This document shows, piece by piece, positions 12,172-21,557 of a DNA stretch of 64,000 bases (its first letter is position 1; each line of letters begins with the position of its first letter). The stretch is taken from the NCBI RefSeq assembly GCF_905163445.1, contig NC_053183.1, positions 9,734,001 to 9,798,000 on the forward strand. Direction: 5' to 3'. The position numbers and the translations under genes are program-made. This stretch comes from Pararge aegeria (Eukaryota; Arthropoda; Insecta; Lepidoptera; Nymphalidae). The notes beneath the pieces were generated by a model that searched no databases, had not been told where the DNA came from, and was given only the letters and a program-made list of their open reading frames with translations.

Positions 12172-12297
12172 TAAGGGATGAAAGGTTCTACTGATTTTTT
12201 TTATTACTAAGTCTACAAACCTGAAATAAAGAACATTTATTATTTTGTATTTTGTAGACTTGGTAATAAAAAAAACAGTCCAAACTTTCATCCCTTA
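12172..12297. mobile_element. Fold-back element (MITE) with TA ends
   Basis: Imperfect inverted arms of about 47 nt face each other across a ~30-nt spacer. The outer ends are TAAGGGATGAAAG at 12172 and CTTTCATCCCTTA at 12285-12297; the inner 25 nt (12195-12219 against 12251-12275) have one mismatch. Ends read TA-AGGG...CCCT-TA, which fits a TA target duplication as made by Tc1/mariner elements. No transposase is present. The family is not recognised. Confidence 0.7.
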
Positions 12298-12449
12298 TAT
12301 CACATATTCATCCCATATGCTGCAATCCTAGTTTGACTACCTTAAGTCATCGCTCTCTTTTTCTTCTTCTACTGGGCCGGTTTCTGGATTTCACACTTCT
12401 GTTCTGTTGTACGTACTCATCCCTGTCTCATTAGCCAATTTATTTATGA

Positions 12450-12886
12450 CTAGCTGTTGCCCGCGAATTCGTCTGCGTTTGATTTTGTTTTTTGATGTGG
12501 CATTAAATTTAGTTATAGATCTAAAAAAATTAAAGTATTCAGTATCTAGCGATACTGAATACTTTAATTTTTTTAGCCTTAAATGAGGGGTTTGCTGTTG
12601 TCCGCTGAAGAGTTTTGTCGTCTATCTCCAACCACAGTTTGAACAAAATTAAACACATATTATAACCTCTATAGTACAAAAACAATTATTTAAATCGGTA
12701 ATAATTTGTCGGAGTTATGGTGTAAAATCGTCAAACACTGATCCCCTCTCCCAAAGGAACCAAGCTTAATGTCGGGATAAAAAGTATCCTATATTACTTC
12801 TAACACTTCGAAGAATATGTGTACAAAGTTTTTGCTTGAAAGCGTAACAAACAAACTTACATTCACATTTATAATATTAGTAGGGA
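12450..12886 (-). mobile_element. Short Helitron-like element, minus orientation, full length
   Basis: Read on the minus strand it begins TCCCTACTAATATTATAA (12886) and ends CAACAGCTAG (12450), flanked by A and T. These are the ends I associate with the abundant lepidopteran Lep1-type Helitron group. The internal sequence ttcggagttatggt-like stretch recurs in a fragment at 29700-29975. A 56-bp snapback palindrome sits near its 3' end (12521-12576). It has no coding capacity. Confidence 0.8.
12521..12576. repeat. Perfect 26-bp snapback palindrome, 4-nt loop
   Basis: Positions 12521-12546 and 12551-12576 are exact reverse complements across the loop tagc. The arm includes taaagtattcagtatc. It lies inside the Helitron at 12450, so one arm is probably extra relative to other copies of that element. 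Confidence 0.95.
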
Positions 12887-13009
12887 TAGGGATTATTAAC
12901 ATGAAACCCCTATTTGCCCGCTTACATAAAATATTTTCTGTACTGATGTATATACATTAAAATAATTTTTTTCTAAATTTCTGGTGTCTAGTCTTGATAG
13001 TCTAAAAAA

Positions 13010-13165
13010 AAAGCTTAAACTTTCATCCCCTATTTTACCACCCTTCAAGATTACTTTTTGAGACAAAAGATAGCCTATGGCCATCTCCAGCATATAGTCT
13101 CTGCTTGCCAAGTTTCATTATCATCCGTTCAGCCAAACAGACAAACAGAAGTTACATTCGCACTT
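13010..13165 (-). mobile_element. Degraded repeat fragment, Helitron-like interior
   Basis: Contains aaactttcatcccc and, at the far end, ccgttcagccaaacagacaa, phrases typical of the interior of lepidopteran Helitron-like repeats in minus orientation. Neither terminus can be found. The 71-codon minus ORF at 12896-13111 reads across it and is not credible. Confidence 0.35.
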
Positions 13166-13246
13166 CTTTTTTGAAGTCGCTTAAAAACAGCAACGTACGA
13201 TCGATGATAATTATCGGATAAATAAAAATAAAAATTAAGGACGAAT

Positions 13247-13558
13247 TTGTTAAATCATCTTAGAATCACCGAGATGGTTTTGGAACGGAAAAGCGCTTTT
13301 TGTAAGAAAACTTTGCCGCTCCACGATCCTCTTAAGCGAAGTTTAAACCGGGCGTTAGCATGTAATGTGAGAGTCCGAAAGTTGTTCGTCATAATTAAAG
13401 GCCCCCAGCTCGGAAAATTAATATTCTCTTTCTGCGGTCGCTGCGAGTTGTGGAATGAACTTATGTGGTACGCCAGTCACGAGGTTAAAATTTATAATAT
13501 TATTGTGGCGTTAAATGATGCCTCTAATAGCACTATTATTTTACTTCACATTCATTAA
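13247..13558. other. Single-copy, less AT-rich block with an unassigned ORF
   Basis: A plus-strand frame is open for 103 codons (13247-13558). The product has no motif I recognise and no membrane segment, and codon use is not obviously biased. The DNA is more balanced in composition than its flanks and is free of the window's repeats (ggcccccagctcgg, tctgcggtcgctgcgag). A conserved noncoding element is as likely as coding sequence. No promoter or splice structure is clear. Confidence 0.2.
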
Positions 13559-13761
13559 AGTTACTTTTTTATGTTGCTTGATTTAATATTGTCTAAACTC
13601 TAGTTAAATCTATCATGTACCTAATGTATTGTTTTTTCATTAATTACTCAATAGCACATTCTAAGCTGCCCCAGGAGCCCCTGAATATTTTTTCATGAAA
13701 TGTTGCGAGCAGTATGAGTATGAAAACTAACAATCCAGTTCCAGTTCCAGTCTTAAGGATG

Positions 13762-13990
13762 AAATGAATGAATGAATGAAATGAAATTTATTTATTTGCC
13801 CACAAAATCGCTTAAAATTATAATACAAAAATATATCTTACAAAAAGCATGTGGACAAATAGGGTTCCACCTCAGCACGAAGCCGCAGCGAGCTGCAGCG
13901 CTGGTTTTCAGGGGGACCCTGTGTGCTCACAGACGTGTTTGCGACTGCATCATCCATGCCACAGTCTATACATAATAAAAATAAAATTAA
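13762..13990 (-). mobile_element. Possible LINE 3' end, minus orientation
   Basis: Starts with a short (AATG)n and aaatttatttatttgccc, then a GC-rich segment (gaagccgcagcgagctgcag), the layout expected of a reversed LINE 3' UTR. No second copy exists in the window, so the assignment rests on general appearance. The 135-codon ORF 13849-14256 spans this and the next repeat and is not a gene. Confidence 0.3.
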
Positions 13991-14227
13991 AAATAAAATA
14001 TGGTGGGGAATATAAAATTTACAGATCTAAACCAAGAAGCCTACCACAGGCAGTGTCCATGGTAACGCTAGATACTTCGTCTGTACATACGCCAGAAACA
14101 AATTACAGATTACAGCCCTGCTACTATAGTATGTTTTCACACACAAACGCATACGGTTACGCAACTGATTCAAAGAAAAGCCTCATTAATGTCGATTTAA
14201 GAACTATAAATTTTAAGAACTATAATA

Positions 14228-14380
14228 TGGTTGCCGGAGTTATTACAGGAACATAAGGCCAACCACCTATACGACTCAGGTTGCCCTGTAGGGCATTTTT
14301 CTTGCATGCCCTGCGTAGTGTTGCTCTTAACATAAGGTGGGCCATTAGCCTGGTCCGTCAATTATTCGTATAAAAAAAAT
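14228..14380 (+). mobile_element. LINE 3' tail, CR1-like family G
   Basis: Ends with aggtgggccattagcctggt and then ccgtcaattatt-cgtataaaaaaaa, matching the tails at 24150-24424, 32972-33221 and 61990-62230. Upstream cttgcatgccctgcgtagtg is also shared. It is a noncoding 5'-truncated copy. Confidence 0.65.
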
Positions 14381-14696
14381 TGTTTCCGCAATACTGAAAA
14401 TTTTAACATGTGAATTTAACAGACAACAGGCCGTGGGTAGACGTCAGCATTCAGTACTCATAGTATAAGATTTGCATGCTCGCAATCGTAGAGTGGTTTT
14501 CGAGTATCAAAAGTTGTAATGTCAAAGTAAAATGGACCTAATGACGCTTGCTTAGAGGCTAATATTCTTTGATTCTGTTTTTATTTCGCTAACGAAAAGA
14601 GGCATTACTTCTATTTTATTTTGATGCAAATATCGATAGTCGGAACTAACCTTTGATTAGGAGCACACCAGTCAGCTAACTTAGAGTACAGACCGT

Positions 14697-14739
14697 GTAA
14701 GGTGGGCGCGAATCGCGGTAAAAAAAACCCGCGCCTTAC
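14697..14739. repeat. Imperfect GC-rich hairpin
   Basis: gtaaggtgggcgcg (14697) can fold against cccgcgccttac (14728-14739) around an A-rich loop, with some mismatch. No U-run, seed family or other RNA hallmark. Confidence 0.3.
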
Positions 14740-14752
14740 CTAGAAATTTCCA

Positions 14753-15407
14753 TCATTCGGGGTGGCCATTAATGTACTCGGCAAATTCACAAGTCGCAAG
14801 AGTACTTTGACAAGACCTTTTCACTTTGCTGGCCATAATGCCATACAAACCATTTGTAGCAAAAGAACACAATGCGTTAATAAATGGTGTAAATCTTACA
14901 GTTTTGTTAATTTGTGTTATACATAAATCTCTAATATGAACTAAATTAGCAGTTCTTAAAATAGTGCTATAATTTTCCACAAAGGGCACTGTGAAAGGAA
15001 TAAATACTTTAAGATCTGTCAATTTAGATTAGTTTATTTTAGACATTTGGGTACCACAAATTTGGCATCTTTAAATTTTTTTTTTATTACTATGTATTTT
15101 GCAATATAACTGTGTACTTATAGTAATGATAATCACAGTAAAATGGATTCACAAGATGATGAATGGTGAATTTCAAAACGTACGATACGCATTGTAAATA
15201 ACTGGCGTGCTCTACCGTTTTGTTGAAAGGTGGAACCCGATTCAACAACTTATCGCTTAATTTATGAGTGGGTAAGTACAACCGATTTATGTCCAAGTTT
15301 CGATATTCAAGGTAACGTTTAGGTAGATAGTGGGGAATCAGATTACTAAGGAGGTAAAAAGAAACACTAAGTGATGAAGATTTAATAAATTTGCCCGCCC
15401 CCAGCAT
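14753..15407 (-). other. Two unassigned minus-strand ORFs in series
   Basis: Frames of 105 codons (15090-15407) and 89 codons (14753-15022) follow each other on the minus strand. The first begins MLGAGKF and has a hydrophobic stretch near residues 13-25. Neither resembles a family I know, and a stop-rich gap of 67 bp parts them. They may be relics of a transposon polyprotein or chance in AT-rich DNA. Repeats of the rest of the window do not overlap them. Confidence 0.15.
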
Positions 15408-15409
15408 TT

Positions 15410-15680
15410 CCCGGATATTATTGTGCAGTAGATATCGTTGGAAAGTACTGAGAAGGATTTGAAATGCAGCAAGCTTGGCCGGTTAGCAAAAACGAAGCAA
15501 TTATGTAACGACGTCAACGAATTAGTGTTTGTGCTGGCTGCTCGCCAAGTACACGGTATGGCGCAGGTTGGGGGGGTTGTGGGGGGTGCATAGTTCGGTC
15601 ATGAACTGTATCGAGATATCGATAATAAACTCGATACCTACGCGTGCTGCGTCAAAACTCGTGAGTTTATGTTTTTGTAC
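15410..15680. promoter_or_regulatory. Candidate regulatory block: G-runs and a TATCGATA site
   Basis: A G-rich strand with runs of seven (15570-15576) and six (15581-15586) G sits 30 bp before the palindrome TATCGATA (15617-15624), the consensus of the insect DREF-binding element; TATCGAGA overlaps just upstream and CTCGATA follows at 15630. DRE sites are typical of housekeeping promoters in Drosophila. No transcription unit is visible next to it, so function is inferred from motifs only. Confidence 0.25.
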
Positions 15681-15969
15681 GCAGTTATAATTTATACGTT
15701 ACGTAAATAATGCATAATGATCTTCATTACTAAAATTATAAATGCGATGTTCTGTCGGTTGTTTGGGTCTTACTTATACCCGCAGCAACGGACTAAGGGA
15801 CTAACAAATTGATGTTAAAGATTTTTAACATATACAGCTTAAGTGAAATAGGCATATCTTTTTTTGAAAAAAATTACCTCATATTAGTAGCTAAGTATGT
15901 TTTTACAAACAGCGAATTCTTTCCAATTTTTAAGATAAAGTATAATACGCCTTAAAAAAAGGGAGTTAT

Positions 15970-16001
15970 GAAATTACTAATTGAATCTAATTAGTAATTT
16001 C
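15970..16001. repeat. Perfect 13-bp snapback palindrome, 6-nt loop
   Basis: gaaattactaatt and aattagtaatttc face each other across gaatct. Short and AT-rich, so less striking than the others of this class in the window. Confidence 0.85.
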
Positions 16002-16331
16002 TTACCTACCTTAAAATTATTAGCAAATTTCTTAATCAGAAAATTTCCCATGGGTCATCTGGAAGTCTTCGCGTACGCAGTCGTTGGCAATCGCTAGTAA
16101 ATTAAGTATACAAAGAATACGGTCTTATAAATTTATTTGTAAAGAGAACATGAAATCACAAAAATGCTAAAATATTAAAATCTAGTTAATCTTAAACAAC
16201 TTCAAATTATTTAAATATGTTGATTAGTATTATCATAATAACTCGAGTACCAATCGTTAATTTGTGTACCTCGTATAGTCTAAAAGGTTAATTTCCATTT
16301 TATTCCGGAAATTATATATAGGTATCAACTA

Positions 16332-16425
16332 TCGACACACTACAGGGCACGGGTCTCCTGCCACAATGAGAAGGGGTTAAGGCCGTAGTCCACCACGCTG
16401 GCCCAGTGCGGATTGGCGAAAAGTT
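16332..16425 (-). mobile_element. SINE A 3' half, minus orientation
   Basis: tacagggcacgggtctcctg, then aaggccgtagtccaccacgc and cagtgcggattgg, is the reverse complement of the 3' part of SINE A (compare 45290-45350). The head and its Pol III boxes are absent. Confidence 0.8.
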
Positions 16426-16460
16426 TCGAAAAGCTGTCGGTAATTTCAAAATACTACCTT

Positions 16461-16703
16461 TCATTGAGCATGATGTGGAAAGGCTTGGTTGGTTTTAACT
16501 TTCAGAGGCATATAAAGACTGCAATGTAAGAATATCCCAGTTAGGTCAAAGCGTTCAAATATACTAATAGCAACCGTACTCTTAACTTTACAAGTTATAG
16601 ATATTTTTGTTTTGTTGTTTGCTGTCATGTTTTCAATTAATTTACCTTCCCAACTTTTTACAATATCAATTATCCTGTCTTTTAAAATCTCACTCCTCGG
16701 CAC
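16461..16703 (-). other. Unassigned 80-codon ORF between two SINE A pieces
   Basis: The frame begins MPRSEILKDR and contains VKSWEGKLIENM. I do not recognise it, and no splice signals or second copy are evident. It lies between two minus-strand SINE A fragments (16332 and 16698), so it might be the remains of something inserted there. It could also be chance. Confidence 0.15.
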
Positions 16704-16785
16704 AGGTCTCCTATCTCATAGGCTTTTAAAGCATGATGATCCAATGCAAATCCAATGCGGGTTGGCGGGCTTCAACGAATATTAT
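16698..16785 (-). mobile_element. SINE A 3' fragment, minus orientation, degraded
   Basis: ggcacaggtctcctat and ccaatgcgggttggcgggct align with the reversed 3' half of SINE A. It is more divergent than the piece at 16332. Confidence 0.55.
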
Positions 16786-16789
16786 AACA

Positions 16790-17035
16790 TTTAAGGGTCT
16801 ATATACACCGTGTCGTAACTCTTCGCGACGATACGAGCCTATGCTTGTGTAATCTGACTAAGTGTTTTTATTATTATTTTTTCTTTTGTCATCAATTAAT
16901 TGGGCGTATGTAACTATTGTGTAACATTGCATGTCAAATTACTGGCAATACACAGTACCTACCCTAAACCAATATGTAAAATCTTATTGACGTGTATTTT
17001 GCAATAAATGATTATTATTATTATTATTAAATTGG
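16790..17035 (+). mobile_element. Probable LINE 3' end with (ATT)n tail
   Basis: Ends tattttgcaataaatgatta followed by an (ATT)n run at about 17014-17033, a polyadenylation-like signal and microsatellite tail as in non-LTR elements. The body is noncoding. No other copy was found here, so the family is unknown. Confidence 0.4.
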
Positions 17036-17340
17036 CACCGCAACGTCTATCGTAACGCCGCTTTAGGCTACGTTTCTACATGTGTCAGGATGCGTAGCGA
17101 GGGATCGACTTCATCAGAATCAAGCTAATAACTTCGCTTACGTCTAGCCCTAGCAGCTTTTATTCAAACAAAACAAGCGAATGGTGTGTTCTGAAAACTG
17201 AGGCAAGCTAAAAAATAGCTGTTAGTAGCTCGCACATCTCTGATGGAAACATCTCCGCTCGCACATCTCATACCGCTCAGCTACCTAGCACATGACGGGT
17301 GGAAGCACAGCCTTAAGCAGTGACGCTGCTTAAATCCACG
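17036..17340. other. Less AT-rich stretch with short internal repeats
   Basis: Contains two near-copies of gctcgcacatctc (17229 and 17257) and gtagcgaggg. It resembles dispersed lepidopteran repeat sequence, but no termini or second copies are visible. Confidence 0.25.
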
Positions 17341-18600
17341 CGTTAATACCTAATGCCTAAATACTTTACAATTTCATCATAAAAATGGTTATTGAATTTA
17401 GATTTTTTTTTCAATTATATTTTTTAGCTAACTTACGATTCGATATTCTCGTAGTTTTATCAGTAGGAGTCATTATCGTAGCATTGTTTGAGTTGGAACT
17501 GAAAACATTGATACCTATTGTGTAGTTGCTGAATAATACTGGTCGAGCATTGTTTTTATCGCAGATAGCTCTTCGCGCTTGAATAATTCCATCTGATTCA
17601 AGTACGGTGCAGAGTTTTGTAGTGGGTTGCAAGAGTCGAGAACAGAAGATTTCTCAATTAAAAATGTATTTGAATACAATGAACGTTAAAAATTAGAGGA
17701 CACGCGTTTTTGACACTTATTATTAGAGATTACAAAACATAAATAATTACCTACTTCTATAATTTACCTTTTACTTGGATTTTAAATGTTTTTGGATATT
17801 AAATTAACATGAAATTTATTCTTATCAAATTAACTTCAAATACAGAATCTATGTTTTCTACTTTTGTGTTATTGTTACAACGTTATAAGCAGGTATGCCT
17901 ATACATCGTATGATATCTCGTAAACCTTGGTTAAAGAGATCTATAACCTATGCTTTTAATTCATCTATAAATACAGTAGATTATACTAACATCTTTAAAT
18001 TAAAAACCTCTATAAAAGAGGTATATAAATACAAAAACAGTTGTATGAGGGAAACGTGGAGACAAAAGTCCCATCGTAGCGCCGTCGTGTCACACAAACT
18101 CGTCATCTTTATATATTAAATGGTGTTGTATGTGTGTTCGTATTTATTCTTTCCATAAATGACTTGACGGTTTTCGTGAATAGTTCTCTTCTTGCTTTAC
18201 TTGGAAATGCTCGGTAGCGCTGTTGTCGAGCTACAGATTGCTTTAATATTCGGACCGAATTTTTTAAGGAACTCTTTTTTTTTAATATGTATCTTATACT
18301 ATAACATGTTTATCGAATTTATTAGCCTCCTAGCTTCTCTTAATAATTTTTAATTCAAGTTGAGTCTGTCATGGCAGAACAAAAAGGCCAATTCTATGGC
18401 ACACAATAACACTACTAAACGAAATTGATGGGTCTAAAAATATCTAAAAATAGCATCATCCTTCTCTCAATATTTTACTATATTTTATTTCATAATTATA
18501 CAATAATTTTGGACTTGTCAATTTTGTTTAGTCTTGAGTTTTGTGTCAGAATAAGCACTTAAGTCTGCCTACCGAAACCTCTAATATCCTCGGGTAAAGG
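17341..18600. other. Mostly unique AT-rich DNA
   Basis: Contains unassigned short ORFs at 17411-17632 (minus) and 17895-18119 (plus), neither with a motif. No repeat shared with the rest of the window. Confidence 0.35.
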
Positions 18601-18787
18601 AATTTTATCTCAGCTGATTTCTTCTTCTGTATGTGTGTCAATTAACTCCTCCTAAACGGTAGGACCGATTTGGATGAAATATTGTATCTTTATTCCAATG
18701 GATTCCTGGATGGTTTTGAAATACAATTTAACCCGGCTGGTGGTGGCGTTGCTTTACTGGACAGGACAACATCTGCGGGAGCACTAG
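18601..18787 (+). mobile_element. Helitron-like 3' fragment
   Basis: Has the interior phrase cctaaacggtaggaccgatt and gatgaaat, and ends gcactag before t at 18788, compatible with a CTAG terminus. The 5' end is not found. Family assignment is by general resemblance. Confidence 0.4.
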
Positions 18788-18975
18788 TATTATAACGTTA
18801 GTTTGTTTTAGATCTATAAAATAAAGCAAACTCTGCAGCTTTCCTATTGCACCTAAGTACACGATGATGAAACCGCAGTGCTTCGTATTGTCATATTATC
18901 TTTCAGATTATGTATTAAAGGATTACCTTTTTTCGCTACAACTTTACGTTCTAACCAATATGACTATGGTAGTAA

Positions 18976-19207
18976 TAAATAGTCTAACACGTGTAGCGTT
19001 TTGCTCCCGCCTAGTAGGTACAAATCGCTCGCAGCGTGATATGTCGAAGCGAGTAGCTACTGACATATTATATCATATTCAACTACTCAGTTTTATTGCT
19101 ACAAATATAGAAGTTTAGATTTATATAATGTAGTGAACTATGACAATATTAAAAGTCTAAAACGTGTGCCATTTGCTCTTGCTTAGTATATCTCGCTTAG
19201 CGTTCCA
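18976..19207. repeat. Diverged direct repeat of ~60 bp
   Basis: tctaacacgtgtagcgttttgctcc (18986) is echoed by tctaaaacgtgtgccatttgctctt (19156), each followed by a cgctcgcagcg- or cgcttagcgt-like string. A frame of 84 codons covers the first copy and has no known motif. This may be an old tandem duplication or two copies of one repeat. Confidence 0.45.
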
Positions 19208-19251
19208 TTTTTATAGTGAAACGACATCATCGTGATTATCTTTATCAAACC

Positions 19252-19312
19252 ATTACCGGTCTACAACAAGGCACGGGTCTCGTCTCAGAATAAGAAGGAT
19301 TTATTCCGGAGA
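19252..19312 (-). mobile_element. SINE A 3' terminal fragment, minus
   Basis: attaccggtctacaac-aaggcacgggtctcgtctcagaataagaagg is the reversed end of SINE A. About 60 bp only. Confidence 0.6.
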
Positions 19313-19569
19313 CAAAATGTTAGCATGTTTCTTAAAACTGAAATATTTTGTAAATAATAATATAAGTGCATTATTAAGTGCATCGCTGGCATTATTCGCG
19401 CTATAATTTCCATTGAAACCTTTTTATTAATTAATCTGTGATGAAGCAAAAAATAGTAAACATGCGGTAAAGCATGAAGTAAACAGTTAAATTAGATAAA
19501 CATTTTTTATTAGATACACGTTTATTGCATACAATCGCTTGCGGCATGAAAATAGTTTTGTTAATTTCC

Positions 19570-19611
19570 TTCAATTAAACCTAATTAATATTCAATTAAA
19601 CCTAATTAATA
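19570..19611 (+). repeat. Perfect tandem duplication, 2 x 21 bp
   Basis: The unit ttcaattaaacctaattaat plus a is repeated exactly, with no spacer, at 19570-19590 and 19591-19611. The identity suggests a recent event. Confidence 0.95.
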
Positions 19612-19624
19612 GCCCATTGATGTG

Positions 19625-20110
19625 GGAACTGAGTTTCAACTCGCGCACCTCTAACTTTTTGTTATGCTTGTTTATAATTGTAGCTCATTAAAGCAACACT
19701 GGCTGTAACGGTGAAGGGAAACATCATGACGAAACCGGCATGCCTAAGAGTTCTCTATAACGTTCTCAAAATCGTGTGAAGTCTACCAATCCGCACTTGG
19801 CCAGCGTGGTGGACTACGGCCTTCTTATTAAGTCGCTTCATCGAGAACGGCCAGTTTGTGCAGTTGTTAGTGAATCTGCTTTTTGAATCTAAGGCTGTAG
19901 GTTCGATTCTCATTATTGAAAAAAATGGTTGTGTGATTATAAGTTTTTAAGTTTAAAACATATTGATAAGTTATGCTAGTACCCCTAACACAATCTATGC
20001 TTACTTTGGAGATTGATGGCGATATGTGTATTGTCGCAGTATATCTATTTGTTTTCTTCTGAGAAGAACTCTTGCCCTGAAGTGGGCCGGTAATGGGTTG
20101 ACAATGAAGA
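19625..20110 (+). mobile_element. SINE A, split by a SINE B insertion
   Basis: The left part (19625-19848) runs from a box-B-proximal tcgcgcacctctaacttttt through gtgaagggaaacatcatgac and ccagcgtggtggactacggc. The right part (20048-20110) carries the expected end, ttgccctgaagtgggccggt then aatgggttga. Between them is a plus-strand SINE B. Box A is missing, so the copy was 5' truncated or has decayed. Because SINE A flanks SINE B on both sides, SINE A is the older insertion. Confidence 0.75.
19849..20047 (+). mobile_element. SINE B, plus orientation, diverged
   Basis: The only plus-strand copy of SINE B in the window. The head is acggccagtttgtgcagttg, with box B ggttcgattct at 19911-19921; the body includes gttatgctagtacccctaac and tggcgatatgtgtattgtcg, and the end is cagtatatctatttgtttt. 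It shows many substitutions compared with the minus-strand copies, so it is old, yet younger than the SINE A it split. Confidence 0.75.
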
Positions 20111-20366
20111 TGACGTGCAAAGGCAGTTTATAGAAGTTGGATTCGAGTTTACACCTAGCACGTAGCTTCAATTGGGCTCAGGTAATGGTACCCAATTATT
20201 AGTTGACACAAATAATCAGTTGTTATTCATAACGGTATCTAACCGCTGCCTAAGGTGCTCTAAAAGGCATGGAGGAAAAGTACCAAGGGTCGAACTTTCT
20301 TTTATTTACCGATTTGCACTATGGAGTTAGGCTATACCTGGTGGGATTGCCTAGTCCAATATCACA

Positions 20367-20416
20367 TGTAATAGAATATTGTTTGGAAACGGTGTTTCAA
20401 ACAATATTCTATTACA
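20367..20416. repeat. Near-perfect 23-bp snapback palindrome, 3-nt loop
   Basis: tgtaatagaatattgtttgg-aaac (20367-20390) pairs with gtttcaaacaatattctatt-aca (20394-20416) around ggt, with a single-base bulge. No transposon ends or target duplication. Confidence 0.9.
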
Positions 20417-20635
20417 ATATCTCATACAACAGGAGGCATTGTGAAGCTATATGAACACATGTAGCCCTCGGCTATTGCATAACGGCACTTTCAATACATT
20501 GTCTATCTGTGTACAACACGAAAATATGTTAAGCAAGTAATATTTTTTTAAACACGAAACAGTTATGCCAACTTACTTTAGTTTGACAGACGGACTGATG
20601 TGATTTTTGTATAGATGTAGTTTATGGTTCAGAAA

Positions 20636-20903
20636 AATAATAAATAAATATACTACGACAATACACACATCGCCATCTAGTCCCAAAGTAAGCTTAGCTT
20701 GTGTTATGGGTACTAAGATAACTGATGAATAATTTTTATGAATAATATACATAAATACTTATAATATATAGATAAACACTCAGACACTGAAAACATTTAT
20801 GTTCATCACACAAATATTGTCCAGTTGTGGGAATCGAACCCACGGCCTTGGACTCAGAAAGCAGGGTCGCTGCCCACTGCGCCAATCCGCCGTCAAATAA
20901 TAA
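20636..20903 (-). mobile_element. SINE B, minus orientation, near full length
   Basis: Read on the minus strand: a head with box A TGGCGCAGTGG and box B GTTCGATTC, a body with a gtacccataacac-like core and tggcgatgtgtgtattgtcg, then a (TTTAT)n-type tail at the low-coordinate end. It is a tRNA-derived, Pol III-transcribed retroposon type that depends on a LINE for movement. Seven copies occur in this window. Confidence 0.85.
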
Positions 20904-21139
20904 TGCCCGTATCACGCTCGTATGATGAAATTCTGTTATTTCTCTCTTCGTTCTACAATTTTTAAGCTTAAGGTCTTATTTTTTTATTTCTTTGATTTAT
21001 TTTTATCCTCCGTATACTTACAGCTAGCCAAAACGTATATTAAGTTAGTTTCAGATGTACGTAACAAAATTATTATTTGTCTTATTAGTTAAATTGATCG
21101 CATAACTAAACTTATACTAAATATGTCTATTTCTTGGTG

Positions 21140-21250
21140 CTGAGCAATCAGATTGTCAAGCAACGAGAGTCCGCCAAATGTTGAAGCATTAAGAGCATAA
21201 TGCGATTGGGATTAGAAAATAAAGTTTATCTATCTATCTATAAAAAAAAA
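21140..21250 (+). mobile_element. Probable LINE/SINE 3' end with (TCTA)n tail
   Basis: Ends aataaagtttatctatctat-ctataaaaaaaaa. An AATAAA followed by a short tandem repeat and A-run fits a retroposon tail; a similar end, aataaagttattctatctat, lies at 34330. Body not recognised. Confidence 0.4.
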
Positions 21251-21299
21251 ACTTGCTATGATTACATGATTCTAATTTAATCATATAAAACTGCTTAAT

Positions 21300-21557
21300 G
21301 ACAAGGTTGCTTGGAAGCATCCGGCTCCGCTTTCAGCTCTCACAAGATAGAAAAATGAATGTTAAAATGCAAAATGTAAATTGTTGATGTTGGAAAAGAG
21401 CAACTGCTGAGTTTCTTGCCGGCTTCTTCTCGGTAGAATCTGCCTTCCGAACCGGTGGTAGAATCACTACAAACAGACAGACTTGACGTTTCAAAAGTGC
21501 TTATATTAGGCCTACTTGAAATAAATGAATTTTGAATTTGAATTTGAATTTGAATTT
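21300..21557 (+). mobile_element. LINE 3' region, family F, with (GAATTT)n tail
   Basis: Contains gagtttcttgccggcttctt, gaatctgccttccgaaccgg, gacagacttgacg and taggcctacttgaaataaat, then four units of gaattt as the tail. I recognise this as a very common lepidopteran non-LTR retrotransposon 3' end; the clade name is uncertain. No coding sequence. Confidence 0.7.

Noticed and set aside
13849..14256. 135-codon ORF, the longest in the window
   Set aside because: It spans a likely reversed LINE end and a LINE G fragment; the peptide is compositionally mixed and matches no family I know.
20820..20903. Apparent tRNA gene with good A and B boxes
   Set aside because: The same head is followed by the same non-tRNA body in several copies, so it is the head of SINE B.
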